Shown in pieces: positions 31,782 to 40,078 of a stretch of DNA of 64,000 nt. Position 1 is the first letter of the stretch. Every line of letters starts with the position of its first letter. Source of the DNA: Ruminococcus flavefaciens (GTDB lineage: Bacteria > Bacillota > Clostridia > Oscillospirales > Ruminococcaceae); assembly GCA_002309635.1 (NCBI GenBank), contig DBXO01000014.1, positions 13,500-77,499 on the forward strand, given 5' to 3'. Both the position numbers and the translations under genes were made by a program. The notes beneath the pieces are model-generated. The model saw nothing but the letters and a program-made list of their open reading frames with translations, was not told where the DNA came from and searched no databases.

Positions 31782-33683
31782 TTACATAAGCTCGCATATA
31801 AGGTTTGAGAATTCAACGGGGTTCTCTATGCTCATGCCCTCGATAAGAAGCGCCTGATCGTAGAGCAGCTGTGCGTACTTGCCCAGCTTTTCCTTGTCTC
31901 CGCCCTCGCTGAGCGCTTTGAGCTTGCCGAATATGTCGTGGTCGGGATTTATCTCAAGTACGCGCTGAGCGTGTACCTTCTGGTCGGTGGGCATTGAGTT
32001 GAGTACCTTTTCCATTTCAAGGGATATCTCGCCCTCACTGGTAAGGCATACAGGATGAGTTTTCAGTCTCTGTGAGATGGCTACCTTTGTAACCTTGCCG
32101 TTGAGAGCTTCCTGAAGCTCCTTGAGAAGGTCGGCGCTCTCTTCCTCCTTAGCCTTGAGCTCTTCCTTTTTCTCAGGGGAATCAAGTCCCAGGTCATCGG
32201 CGGATACGGACTTGAACTCCTTGTCCTTGTACTTCATCAGTGACTTTACTGCAAATTCGTCGATATTATCCGTAAGGTAAAGTATCTCGAAGCCGTTGTC
32301 CTTTACAAGCTCTGTCTGCGGGAGCTGCTCGATACGGGCTGCGCTCTCGCCTGTTGCGTAGTAGATGTACTTCTGATCCTCGCGCATGCCTGTTACGTAC
32401 TCGTCAAGAGTTACGAGCTTCTGTCCGTTTGATGAGGTGAACATGAGGAGATCCTGTAATTTCTCCTTGTTCATGCCGAAATCGCTGTAAATGCCGTATT
32501 TCAGCTGCAAGCCGAAAGCCTTCCAGAATTCCTCATACTTCTCGCGCTCGTTTTTCAGCATTTTTTTCAGTTCATTGCTGACAGTCTTCTCGATGCTCTT
32601 TGCGATCGTCTTGAGCTGTCTGTCGTGCTGGAGCATTTCACGGGAGATGTTCAGCGAAAGGTCCTCGCTGTCTACAAGTCCCTTTACAAAGCTGAAATAA
32701 TCAGGGAGCAGGTCTGCACACTTGTCCATGATAAGGACGCCGTTTGAGTAGAGCTGCAGGCCCTTTTCATATTCCTTTGAGTAGTAGTCAAAGGGAGCCT
32801 TTGACGGTATATAGAGCAGCGCATTGTATGCGGGCATTTCGTTGCTGATGTGTGAATACTTCAGCGGTGCGTTGTAATCGTAGAACTTTTCTGTGTAGAA
32901 GTGCTTATAGTCCTCCTCCTTGAGCTCGTTCTTGTTTTTCTTCCAGAGAGGAGTCATGCTGTTGAGAGTCTCAACTTCGATGTAGTCCTCGTACTCAACA
33001 GGGAAGTTCTTCTCCTTTTCCTCCTCTGTCTGCTCCTTGGGACGGCTGTGGGATACCTCCATCTTGATAGGGAAACGGATATAGTCGGAATACTTGGAGA
33101 TAAGGGACTTTATCCTGTACTGATCGAGAAACTCGCCGTAGTTCTCGTCGTCGGTATCGTCAAGCATTTCGAGGATTATCTCGGTGCCTGCGCTCTTTTT
33201 GTCGGCTTCGGTTATTGTGTAACCGTCAACGCCCTCTGATTCCCACTGATATGCCTTGTCGCTGCCGTATGCCTTTGATATTACAGTGACCTTCTTGGCT
33301 ACCATGAATGCCGAGTAGAAGCCTACGCCGAACTGTCCGATTATCTGGTTGTCCTCCTCAAGCTTGTTCTCGTTCTTGAACTTGAAGGAGCCGCTGTTTG
33401 CAATAGTACCGAGGTTGTTTTCAAGCTCCTCCTCGGTCATGCCGATACCGTTATCGGTTATCTTAAGTGTACGGCTGTCCTTGTCTGCGGATATCCATAT
33501 TGCGAAATCGTCTTTATTAAGTCCCACCTTGTCATCGGTGAGGGATTTGAAATACAGCTTATCGATAGCGTCGCTTGCATTGGAGATAAGCTCGCGGAGG
33601 AAGATCTCCTTATGAGTATAGATCGAGTGGATCATCATATCGAGCAGTCTTTTGGATTCTGCTTTGAACTGTTTTGTTTCCAT
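31782..33683 (-). CDS. htpG: Chaperone HtpG (Hsp90)
   Basis: 633 residues. ATP-dependent chaperone. The start METKQFKAESKRLLDMMIHSIYTHKEIFLRELISNASDA is at 33683, with GGAGA upstream; the frame extends upstream into the operator and is not used. The GHKL ATPase motifs are present (NASDAIDKL, DNGIGMTEEEL, GQFGVGFYSAFMVA), as is the middle-domain catalytic-loop region GLVDSEDLSLNISREMLQ. A perfect CIRCE element just upstream places it in the HrcA regulon. Confidence 0.97.
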   Translation of the reverse strand: METKQFKAESKRLLDMMIHSIYTHKEIFLRELISNASDAIDKLYFKSLTDDKVGLNKDDFAIWISADKDSRTLKITDNGIGMTEEELENNLGTIANSGSFKFKNENKLEEDNQIIGQFGVGFYSAFMVAKKVTVISKAYGSDKAYQWESEGVDGYTITEADKKSAGTEIILEMLDDTDDENYGEFLDQYRIKSLISKYSDYIRFPIKMEVSHSRPKEQTEEEKEKNFPVEYEDYIEVETLNSMTPLWKKNKNELKEEDYKHFYTEKFYDYNAPLKYSHISNEMPAYNALLYIPSKAPFDYYSKEYEKGLQLYSNGVLIMDKCADLLPDYFSFVKGLVDSEDLSLNISREMLQHDRQLKTIAKSIEKTVSNELKKMLKNEREKYEEFWKAFGLQLKYGIYSDFGMNKEKLQDLLMFTSSNGQKLVTLDEYVTGMREDQKYIYYATGESAARIEQLPQTELVKDNGFEILYLTDNIDEFAVKSLMKYKDKEFKSVSADDLGLDSPEKKEELKAKEEESADLLKELQEALNGKVTKVAISQRLKTHPVCLTSEGEISLEMEKVLNSMPTDQKVHAQRVLEINPDHDIFGKLKALSEGGDKEKLGKYAQLLYDQALLIEGMSIENPVEFSNLICELM

Positions 33684-33705
33684 AAAAAACATCTCCGTCA
33701 TAGAA

Positions 33706-33732
33706 TTAGCACTCTGTCTCACAGAGTGCTAA
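33706..33732. promoter_or_regulatory. CIRCE operator (HrcA site)
   Basis: Exact TTAGCACTC-N9-GAGTGCTAA. It lies between the htpG promoter and start codon, where HrcA would block transcription until heat shock. Confidence 0.95.
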
Positions 33733-33736
33733 AACA

Positions 33737-33766
33737 AGTATATACCTTTTACAGGTATAAAGTCAA
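33737..33766 (-). promoter_or_regulatory. Sigma-A promoter of htpG
   Basis: Minus strand: TTGACT (33761-33766), an 18-base spacer, TATACT (33737-33742). It is directly followed by CIRCE. Confidence 0.75.
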
Positions 33767-33815
33767 GGGCAGGAGAAAATGTTTACAATTTGTTCATATT
33801 TGATTCGGATTCATC

Positions 33816-33845
33816 TTGACAAATACCGTTCCTTTAGTATATAAT
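33816..33845 (+). promoter_or_regulatory. Sigma-A promoter of the Cys T-box operon
   Basis: TTGACA (33816-33821), an 18-base spacer, TATAAT (33840-33845). Transcription would begin near 33852, at the start of the T-box leader. Confidence 0.8.
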
Positions 33846-33851
33846 AGTTTA

Positions 33852-34100
33852 AGAGCTAACAATTAATAACTCAAAGGCGTAGCAGTCAGAGTAGCTTTTT
33901 TGCGGACTTTCAGAGAGTGTGCGGAGGGTGCGAGCACATGGTCGGGAAAAGTGAAGTGCGGCTGTCAGCTTCGGCAGGGAAGCGCATAAGCGTATGTATC
34001 TGTCGGCGTTTCGTCCGCGTTAAGGATAAGATGAGTACAAAACGGAGTGGAAACGAGCAATTGCGCCTCCGAGGTATACCCTCGGGGGCTTTTGTTATTT
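33852..34100 (+). ncRNA. T-box leader, cysteine-specific
   Basis: Stem I lower helix GCAGTC (33882-33887) pairs with GGCTGT (33960-33965). The AGTA motif is at 33890-33893 on the 5' side, and the specifier TGC (Cys) is at 33957-33959. AGAGAG (33912-33917) and GGAGGGTG form the distal part. The antiterminator CGGAG (34043-34047) / CTCCG (34067-34071) carries the bulge TGGA (34048-34051), whose A would pair with U73 of tRNA-Cys. The competing terminator is 34065-34089 plus a T run. Uncharged tRNA-Cys should turn on the operon. Confidence 0.9.
34065..34095 (+). terminator. T-box attenuator terminator
   Basis: GCCTCCGAGG pairs with CCTCGGGGGC (one G-U pair) across loop TATAC, then TTTTGTTATTTT. 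The 5' arm overlaps the antiterminator's 3' strand, so the two folds exclude each other. Confidence 0.9.
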
Positions 34101-34113
34101 TAAGGAGGTTTGC

Positions 34114-34515
34114 GTGGGATTTATCAACAGGTGGATACCTCTTAAAGAAAAGGTTTTTGATGTACCGGGGTTCGGATCCGTCGATCCGGGGCAGCTTACT
34201 ATTAATGACGAAAAAAATGTATTCATGTTTTATTATTGGACAAACATAGACCATCCTGCTGAAAAATATTTTGCTTTTTACTGGAAAGATGTATGTTTTA
34301 ATGTCATTATGGAGTATAGCTTTATAGATGATCATACGATCAAATGGGAATTGGGAAGTGTAAAACAGCTCGATCATGATAATGAAGTTATTGATATGGA
34401 AGAAGTAAAAAAAGATCTAAGAGATGCATTTATGGTATATGGCATAGATGGATTTGAATACAAAGCTCCGAATGCCGTTCCACAACCTGAAATAAAGGTT
34501 GTATATGATTTTTGA
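34114..34515 (+). CDS. Unknown protein, first gene of the Cys T-box operon
   Basis: 133 residues. GTG start with AAGGAGG upstream, right after the leader terminator. It is an acidic, soluble-looking protein (GFINRWIPLKEKVFDVPGFGSVDPGQLTIND...) with no signal peptide or membrane helix and a single Cys. Its composition is visibly more AT-rich than cysS (many AAA, GAT, TAT codons), which may mean acquisition. The family is not recognised. Position implies expression when cysteine is scarce. Confidence 0.75.
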   Translation: MGFINRWIPLKEKVFDVPGFGSVDPGQLTINDEKNVFMFYYWTNIDHPAEKYFAFYWKDVCFNVIMEYSFIDDHTIKWELGSVKQLDHDNEVIDMEEVKKDLRDAFMVYGIDGFEYKAPNAVPQPEIKVVYDF

Positions 34516-34536
34516 TATATTAAATGGAGGACAGAT

Positions 34537-34914
34537 ATGAATATAATAAAATATCCCTCGGACGAGGCGGTAAACGAAGCCGTAAAAAACGACAGCCGAT
34601 TCCTTGCGGCTGTCAGTCTCGACGGAACTACGGCTTATGTTGGTGCGGCTGATGACGCAGGCGACCATATAGCACTCCTTGAAAGCTTCGGCGTGGAAAG
34701 TCCCTCAGGCTTTTTCAGGCTCAGTTTTGACAGCCTTACTGCCGACTGGACGTTCTCCTGTCCGCGGAGCTATAAGGGCATTTTTGGGGAGAAGGAGCGC
34801 ATGGGCGCCTACTACCGCGACGGACTTCGTATTCTCCCCGAGTTTCTGGTGATGTTCGGATACTTCTCAAAGCTCAAGATAAAGAACCCGCCACCAGAGA
34901 TATGGGAGTTCTGA
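34537..34914 (+). CDS. Unknown protein, second gene of the Cys T-box operon
   Basis: 125 residues, ATG with TGGAGGA upstream, 21 bases after the first gene. It begins MNIIKYPSDEAVNEAVKNDSRFLAAVSLDGTTAYVGAADDAGDHIALL and ends KLKIKNPPPEIWEF. It is soluble, with one Cys (FSCPRSYKGIFG). It may be a small alpha/beta protein, but no family is recognised. A REPIN-like element separates it from cysS. Confidence 0.75.
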   Translation: MNIIKYPSDEAVNEAVKNDSRFLAAVSLDGTTAYVGAADDAGDHIALLESFGVESPSGFFRLSFDSLTADWTFSCPRSYKGIFGEKERMGAYYRDGLRILPEFLVMFGYFSKLKIKNPPPEIWEF

Positions 34915-34915
34915 A

Positions 34916-34988
34916 CAGCAGGGGCGGATATTATCCGCCCGATAAATATGCAATAAAAACGGCGGACGCACACTGTGCGTCCCTACAG
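34916..34988. repeat. REPIN-like element between the unknown gene and cysS
   Basis: Left palindrome GGGCGGATATTATCCGCCC, a 20-base AT-rich centre, right palindrome GGACGCACACTGTGCGTCC, ending CCCTACAG. The right half carries the GTAG head in inverted reading; the left head has drifted to GCAG. It starts just after the stop of the preceding gene. Confidence 0.55.
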
Positions 34989-35011
34989 AATAGATTTTTG
35001 GAGGAATAAAA

Positions 35012-36433
35012 ATGCAGTTATACAATTCATTATCCCATAAAAAAGAGGATTTCGTACCCCATGTTGAAGGCAAAGTAAATATGTACACCTGCGGACCTAC
35101 GGTGTACCACTATGCACACATAGGCAACCTCAGAAGCTACATCATGGAGGACGTTCTCGAAAAATATCTCCGCTTCACAGGCTACGACGTGAACCGCGTA
35201 ATGAATATCACCGATGTCGGTCACCTTACCAGTGACGGCGACACCGGCGACGACAAAATGCTAAAGGGCGCAAAGCGCGAGCATAAAACCGTTATGGAGA
35301 TAGCAAAGTTCTATACGGACGCTTTCTTTGAGGACTGCAAAAAGCTCAATATCAAAACTCCAGACGTGGTGGTTCCCGCTACCACCTATATCGACGAGTT
35401 TATCCGCGTTATCGGCGTTCTCATTGAAAAGGGCTACGCTTATGAGGCAGGCGGAAACATCTATTTTGACACCTCAAAGCTGGAAAAATACTATGTTTTC
35501 AACGATTTCAACGAGGAAGACCTTGCAGTAGGCGTACGTGAGGGCGTTGAGGCTGACGAGAACAAGCGCAATAAGGCTGATTTTGTGCTCTGGTTCACAA
35601 AGTCCAAGTTCGACGATCAGGAGCTCAAATGGGACAGCCCGTGGGGCGTCGGTTATCCCGGCTGGCATATCGAGTGCTCATGCATAAGCATGAAGAACAA
35701 CGGCGAGTACCTTGATATCCACTGCGGCGGAATCGACAACGCTTTTCCGCACCATACAAACGAAATTGCGCAGTCTGAGGCTTATCTCGGTCATAAGTGG
35801 TGCAATTACTGGTTCCATGTTCTGCATCTCAATACCAACAGCGGCAAGATGAGCAAGAGCAAGGGAGAGTTCCTTACGGTTTCACTTCTTGAGGAAAAGG
35901 GCTACAAGCCCGTGGTATACCGCTTCTTCTGCTTACAGTCGCACTACAGGAAGTCACTGGTGTTCTCATGGGAAAACCTTGACAATGCGGTAGTTGCATA
36001 CAATAAGCTCATAGAGAAGATAGCTCCCCTTACCGGTGAAAGCGGCGGCGATATCGACAATGCTGAATATGACCGCCTTATGGGTGATTTCAATGAGGCT
36101 CTCGGCAACGATATAAATACTGCTATGGGTATAACCGTTATCTACGACGTTCTCAAATCAAAGGCAAATGCGGCTACAAAGCTGGCTCTTATAGGCGAAT
36201 TCGACAAGGTAATGGGACTTGACCTTATCGCAAATGCAAAGGATAAGGCAAACTCTGCTGGGGAGGGTGTCCTCGACATCCCGGGTGAGGTACTTGAACT
36301 TGTTGAACAGCGCAAGGCTGCACGTAAGGAAAAGAATTTCGCACTTGCAGACGAGCTCCGTGATAAAATTGCGGCTCTCGGCTATGAGGTCAAGGAAACA
36401 AGACAGGGCACGGAAATTAATAAGATCAATTAA
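35012..36433 (+). CDS. cysS: Cysteinyl-tRNA synthetase
   Basis: 473 residues. Charges tRNA-Cys. The HIGH-type motif is YHYAHIGN, with the zinc Cys in MYTCGPTVY. The remaining zinc ligands lie in WHIECSCISM and HCGGIDNAFPHHTNEIAQSEA. KMSKSKG is the second ATP motif, and a helical anticodon-binding domain ends the protein. TGGAGGA precedes the ATG. It is third in the T-box operon, whose TGC specifier matches its own substrate. Confidence 0.97.
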   Translation: MQLYNSLSHKKEDFVPHVEGKVNMYTCGPTVYHYAHIGNLRSYIMEDVLEKYLRFTGYDVNRVMNITDVGHLTSDGDTGDDKMLKGAKREHKTVMEIAKFYTDAFFEDCKKLNIKTPDVVVPATTYIDEFIRVIGVLIEKGYAYEAGGNIYFDTSKLEKYYVFNDFNEEDLAVGVREGVEADENKRNKADFVLWFTKSKFDDQELKWDSPWGVGYPGWHIECSCISMKNNGEYLDIHCGGIDNAFPHHTNEIAQSEAYLGHKWCNYWFHVLHLNTNSGKMSKSKGEFLTVSLLEEKGYKPVVYRFFCLQSHYRKSLVFSWENLDNAVVAYNKLIEKIAPLTGESGGDIDNAEYDRLMGDFNEALGNDINTAMGITVIYDVLKSKANAATKLALIGEFDKVMGLDLIANAKDKANSAGEGVLDIPGEVLELVEQRKAARKEKNFALADELRDKIAALGYEVKETRQGTEINKIN

Positions 36434-36440
36434 GCTCAGA

Positions 36441-36532
36441 GTTGAAAGTGAAGAGTTGAGAATTAATGTATTCGCTTCGCTGATATTAGATATTACTTAA
36501 ATATCGCGATACCGCAACTTTCAATTCTCAAC
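36441..36532. repeat. Small inverted-repeat element
   Basis: GTTGAGAATT (36455-36464) and its exact complement AATTCTCAAC (36523-36532), with outer GTTGAAAGT (36441-36449) matched by ACTTTCAA near 36517. The AT-rich centre has a further dyad GATATT/AATATC. It looks like a miniature mobile or intergenic repeat; a second copy is not in this window. Confidence 0.45.
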
Positions 36533-36601
36533 CTTGGCGTGAATCATGATTTATGACTTCTTTAATGACAGATAATAATCAAGAAGAACGGAGAATACCC
36601 A

Positions 36602-37387
36602 ATGGCACGACTTTATCCCCTTTTCAGCTCCAGCAAGGGCAATTCCACATTCATAGGGACTGAAAAGGGCGGCATACTCATAGACTGCGGAGTAAGCTTC
36701 AGGCGGCTCGCGGAGGCGCTTGAGGTCAATAATATCCCGCTCAGCGCAGTGCAGGGCATATTTATCACACACGAGCACTCCGATCATGTGGCGGGACTTG
36801 CCATGCTGACAAAAAAAACGGGGCTTCCTGTTTACGGGCAGAAGCGCACACTGCAAAGGCTCTGCGACAGCAGCAGAATAGCGGCAGGCTCACACGTCAT
36901 CGACATAACCGGCAAGACAATAAGTTGCGGGGGAAGCGAGATATGCTGCTTCAATACGCCGCATGACGCTATACAGAGCTGCGGCTACAGGATACATACC
37001 TCCGACGATAAATACTGCGCCGTGTGTACAGACCTGGGGCATGTTACTCCCGAGGTGGACGAAGCCCTTACAGGCTGCCGCATGGTGCTCATAGAGGCTA
37101 ATTACGACGACTATATGCTGCGGACGGGACCGTATCCGCTTTATCTTAAGGAGCGTATACTTTCTCCGACAGGACATCTTTCCAACGATGACTGCGCGGT
37201 GCAGGTTGAAAAGCTCATAGAGCGGGGAACTACTCATTTTCTCCTCGGGCACCTCAGCCAGGACAACAATCACCCGAGAATAGCGGACGAAACAGTGCAG
37301 AAGAAGCTTAGCCGCTTCGTGAGGGGGAAGGATTACCTCCTCGGAGCAGCGCCTGTAGAAACACAGGGAGGAGCAGTGATATTCTGA
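36602..37387 (+). CDS. MBL-fold hydrolase, WalJ/YycJ-like
   Basis: 261 residues. Metallo-beta-lactamase fold with metal-binding THEHSDHVAGL, HDAIQS, the Asp of TDLGHVT and a C-terminal GHLSQDNNHP. The start FSSSKGNSTFIGTEKGGILIDCGVSFRRL is typical of YycJ/WalJ, which is tied to cell-wall and DNA-repair phenotypes in Firmicutes. It overlaps rlmH by one base (TGATG), and the yycJ-rlmH neighbourhood recalls the walRK region of Bacillus. Confidence 0.88.
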   Translation: MARLYPLFSSSKGNSTFIGTEKGGILIDCGVSFRRLAEALEVNNIPLSAVQGIFITHEHSDHVAGLAMLTKKTGLPVYGQKRTLQRLCDSSRIAAGSHVIDITGKTISCGGSEICCFNTPHDAIQSCGYRIHTSDDKYCAVCTDLGHVTPEVDEALTGCRMVLIEANYDDYMLRTGPYPLYLKERILSPTGHLSNDDCAVQVEKLIERGTTHFLLGHLSQDNNHPRIADETVQKKLSRFVRGKDYLLGAAPVETQGGAVIF

Positions 37388-37860
37388 TGAATATTAATCT
37401 TATAGTCATAGGCAAGCTGAAAGAGGAGTACCTCCGAAGCGCATGTGCCGAATATATCAAAAGGCTCGGCAGATACTGCACGTTCGGGCTCCATGAGCTG
37501 GACGAGTGCAGGCTCAGCGACGCTCCCTCGGACAAGGAGATAGCTTCGGCACTGAAAAAGGAAGCCGAGCAGATAAAGAAATACGCAAGGGGTATGATAG
37601 TTCCAATGTGTATTGAGGGAAAGCAGCTCACAAGCCCCGAGCTATCGGAGAAGATAATGTCGGCAGGCGTAAGCGGACAGAGCACGGTCACTTTCATTAT
37701 CGGCAGCTCATTCGGTCTGGACCCGGAAATAAAGGCTATGGGAGCACTGAAGCTGTCAATGTCGAAAATGACTTTTCCCCACCAGCTTGCAAGAGTTATG
37801 CTCCTTGAACAGATATACCGCGCCTTTCAGATAGCTGAGGGCGGAAAGTACCATAAATGA
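37387..37860 (+). CDS. rlmH: 23S rRNA pseudouridine-1915 N3-methyltransferase
   Basis: 157 residues. SPOUT-class methyltransferase acting on 70S ribosomes. IGKLKEEYLRSACAEYIKRLGRY at the N-terminus, FIIGSSFGLDPEIK and the knot end MTFPHQLARVMLLEQIYRAFQIAEGGKYHK are diagnostic. The family end is usually GGPYHK; Pro is Lys here. A terminator follows. Confidence 0.95.
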   Translation: MNINLIVIGKLKEEYLRSACAEYIKRLGRYCTFGLHELDECRLSDAPSDKEIASALKKEAEQIKKYARGMIVPMCIEGKQLTSPELSEKIMSAGVSGQSTVTFIIGSSFGLDPEIKAMGALKLSMSKMTFPHQLARVMLLEQIYRAFQIAEGGKYHK

Positions 37861-37865
37861 CCATG

Positions 37866-37889
37866 AACGGACCAGAAGGTCCGTTTTTT
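37866..37889 (+). terminator. Terminator after rlmH
   Basis: AACGGACC-AGAA-GGTCCGTT (37866-37885) followed by TTTTTT. Confidence 0.9.
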
Positions 37890-37939
37890 ATGCAGATACG
37901 GCTGCTCCTGCGATCCCGGACCTTAGCTCCTGATAAAAC

Positions 37940-37968
37940 TTGACAGTATAATACGCTTGTGATATAAT
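37940..37968 (+). promoter_or_regulatory. Consensus sigma-A promoter of the wzm-wzt operon
   Basis: TTGACA (37940-37945), a 17-base spacer, TATAAT (37963-37968), a perfect match. The leader of about 65 bases ends in AAGGAG before the wzm ATG. Confidence 0.85.
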
Positions 37969-38039
37969 TAAAAAATACTATGGAATTTTATGCGCTGTTG
38001 ACGGTAAACGCCGTTCCTGCGCGTTTTAAGGAGCGTTAA

Positions 38040-38825
38040 ATGAGTACGATAAAAGAGCTGTATGAATACAGACAAATGATATTCAGCCTTGTGAAAAAGG
38101 ACCTGCGCGGGCGCTATAAGGGCTCTGTGCTTGGCTTCATGTGGACTTTCATAAATCCTCTTTTACAGCTGATAGTCTATTCGCTGGTTTTTGGACATTT
38201 TTTAACAGCTGTGGGCAATACTGTGGAAAGGTATTCCCTGCATCTGTTTGTAGCGCTTATACCCTGGATATTCTTCTCATCGTCCGTTACAACAGGAGCT
38301 GCTTCCATTGTGGCGCAGAAGGAACTCATAAAGAAGATATACTTCCCGAGAATGGTCATACCCATAGCCTATGTGACAAGCTGCTTTGTGAATATGCTGC
38401 TGAGCTTCATAGTGGTATTTGCGGTCATAATCGTAACGGGTGCGGGTATCAACTTCCTTGCGGTGCTGACCCTGCCTGTTATAATGATAGTGGAATATGT
38501 CTTTGCACTGGGTATGTCGCTGCTCGCTTCAGCAATAACCGTTTATTTCAGAGACCTGGAGCATATCCTGAGTATCGTGACTATGGCGTGGATGTATCTT
38601 ACTCCCGTAGTGTATGCGAAGTCGGTAGTGCCGAAGAAATACCTTCCGCTTTTCAATCTCAATCCCATGACGCATATAATCGACTGTTACAGAACAGTGC
38701 TCTACCATAAGCAGATACCGGATCTTTCCTCTCTTCTGCTGGCGGCAGGTCTGGGAATATTCTTCCTTATATTCGGTACAATGGTATTCAACAAGCTACA
38801 AAGGCATTTTGCGGAGGAACTCTGA
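38040..38825 (+). CDS. wzm: ABC-2 polysaccharide export permease (Wzm/TagG type)
   Basis: 261 residues. About six membrane helices with the family start YRQMIFSLVKKDLRGRYKGSVLGFMWTFINPLLQLIVYSLVF. It would form the channel that exports a lipid-linked glycan. Its ATP-binding partner follows with a one-base overlap (TGATG). Teichoic-acid export (TagG) is the alternative in Gram-positives; the C-terminal domain of the partner favours a polysaccharide. Confidence 0.9.
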   Translation: MSTIKELYEYRQMIFSLVKKDLRGRYKGSVLGFMWTFINPLLQLIVYSLVFGHFLTAVGNTVERYSLHLFVALIPWIFFSSSVTTGAASIVAQKELIKKIYFPRMVIPIAYVTSCFVNMLLSFIVVFAVIIVTGAGINFLAVLTLPVIMIVEYVFALGMSLLASAITVYFRDLEHILSIVTMAWMYLTPVVYAKSVVPKKYLPLFNLNPMTHIIDCYRTVLYHKQIPDLSSLLLAAGLGIFFLIFGTMVFNKLQRHFAEEL

Positions 38826-40063
38826 TGGCAGGAAATGAAATAGCAATAGAAGTCAAAGACGTTACAAAGAGCTTCAAGGTATACCTTGACAAGGGTTCGC
38901 AGCTGAAAGAAAGGCTCCTTTTCTTCAAAAGGAACAAATATGAGGTGCGGAATGTGCTCAGAGGCGTCAGCTTTACTGTTAAAAGGGGCGAGGCCATCGG
39001 TCTTATCGGCAGGAACGGCTGCGGAAAGAGCACTACCCTCAAGCTTCTGACGAGGATAATGTACCCCGATTCGGGGATAATAAAGATGAACGGCAGGGTT
39101 TCCAGCCTTATCGAGCTGGGAGCAGGCTTTCACCCCGATATGAGCGGCAGGGAGAATATCTACACCAATGCCTCCATTTTCGGACTTACAAAAAAAGAAA
39201 TAGACGCAAGATTGCAGGATATCATAGAGTTTTCTGAGCTGGAGCAGTTCATTGACAATCCTGTCCGCACCTATTCCTCGGGAATGTATATGCGACTTGC
39301 TTTCTCCGTAGCTATAAACGTGGACGCGGATATACTCCTTATCGATGAGATACTGGCAGTTGGCGACGCCAATTTTCAGGCTAAGTGCTTTGCGAAGCTA
39401 AAGGAGATAAAGGCGCAGGGCACGACTATAGTAATAGTTTCCCATGCCCTCGGACAGATAGAGCAGATATGCGACCGCTCGGTATGGATATACGACGGTC
39501 TTATCCGTGCGGAGGGCGACCCGAAGGAGGTAGACCTTGAATATCTCGACTTTATGAGCCGTGAAATGCAGAAAAACATGAATACGGGCAATTCTACGGG
39601 AGAGTGCAGAACTGAACGACATGGAAACGGCAATGCCCGTATCGAAAAGGTAAGAGCTTTCAATGCCAATGGCGAGGAGCAGTCCGTATTCCGCACAGGC
39701 GAAAAGATAGTCTTCAGGATAGACTACAGCGTAAGGGAGAAAGTGGAGGACGCAGTATTCGGTCTGGGCGTGTTCAACAGCAATGGGATATCCTGCTACG
39801 GAACGAACACAAGGATAGACCGTTTTGACGTATATGATATATCAAAGGCCGGTACTACAGAGATAATCCTTGATGACGTGCCCCTCCTGCCCGATGTGTA
39901 TACCCTTGACTTCACCATAGAGTGCGGCGACGGCATACCCGTTGACTATTGCAGGCATATTTACAAGATAGAGATACTCTCAGGCATTGGCGATGTGGGA
40001 GTTGCAAGGATAAAGCACAGCTTCGTGCTCGATGACAATATCGAACGGAAAGAAAAAAAATAA
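38825..40063 (+). CDS. wzt: ABC polysaccharide export ATPase with carbohydrate-binding tail (Wzt)
   Basis: 412 residues. Walker A GRNGCGKSTTLKLL, signature YSSGMYMRLAFSVAI and Walker B ILLIDEILAVGDANF lie within the first 250 residues. Residues 270-412 form a separate beta-rich domain (VRAFNANGEEQSVFRTGEKIVFRIDYSV...) like the Wzt C-terminal module that recognises the glycan's capped end in ABC-exported O antigens. That module implies selection of a finished chain. Confidence 0.93.
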   Translation: MAGNEIAIEVKDVTKSFKVYLDKGSQLKERLLFFKRNKYEVRNVLRGVSFTVKRGEAIGLIGRNGCGKSTTLKLLTRIMYPDSGIIKMNGRVSSLIELGAGFHPDMSGRENIYTNASIFGLTKKEIDARLQDIIEFSELEQFIDNPVRTYSSGMYMRLAFSVAINVDADILLIDEILAVGDANFQAKCFAKLKEIKAQGTTIVIVSHALGQIEQICDRSVWIYDGLIRAEGDPKEVDLEYLDFMSREMQKNMNTGNSTGECRTERHGNGNARIEKVRAFNANGEEQSVFRTGEKIVFRIDYSVREKVEDAVFGLGVFNSNGISCYGTNTRIDRFDVYDISKAGTTEIILDDVPLLPDVYTLDFTIECGDGIPVDYCRHIYKIEILSGIGDVGVARIKHSFVLDDNIERKEKK

Positions 40064-40078
40064 CCGAAAGGACAAAAA

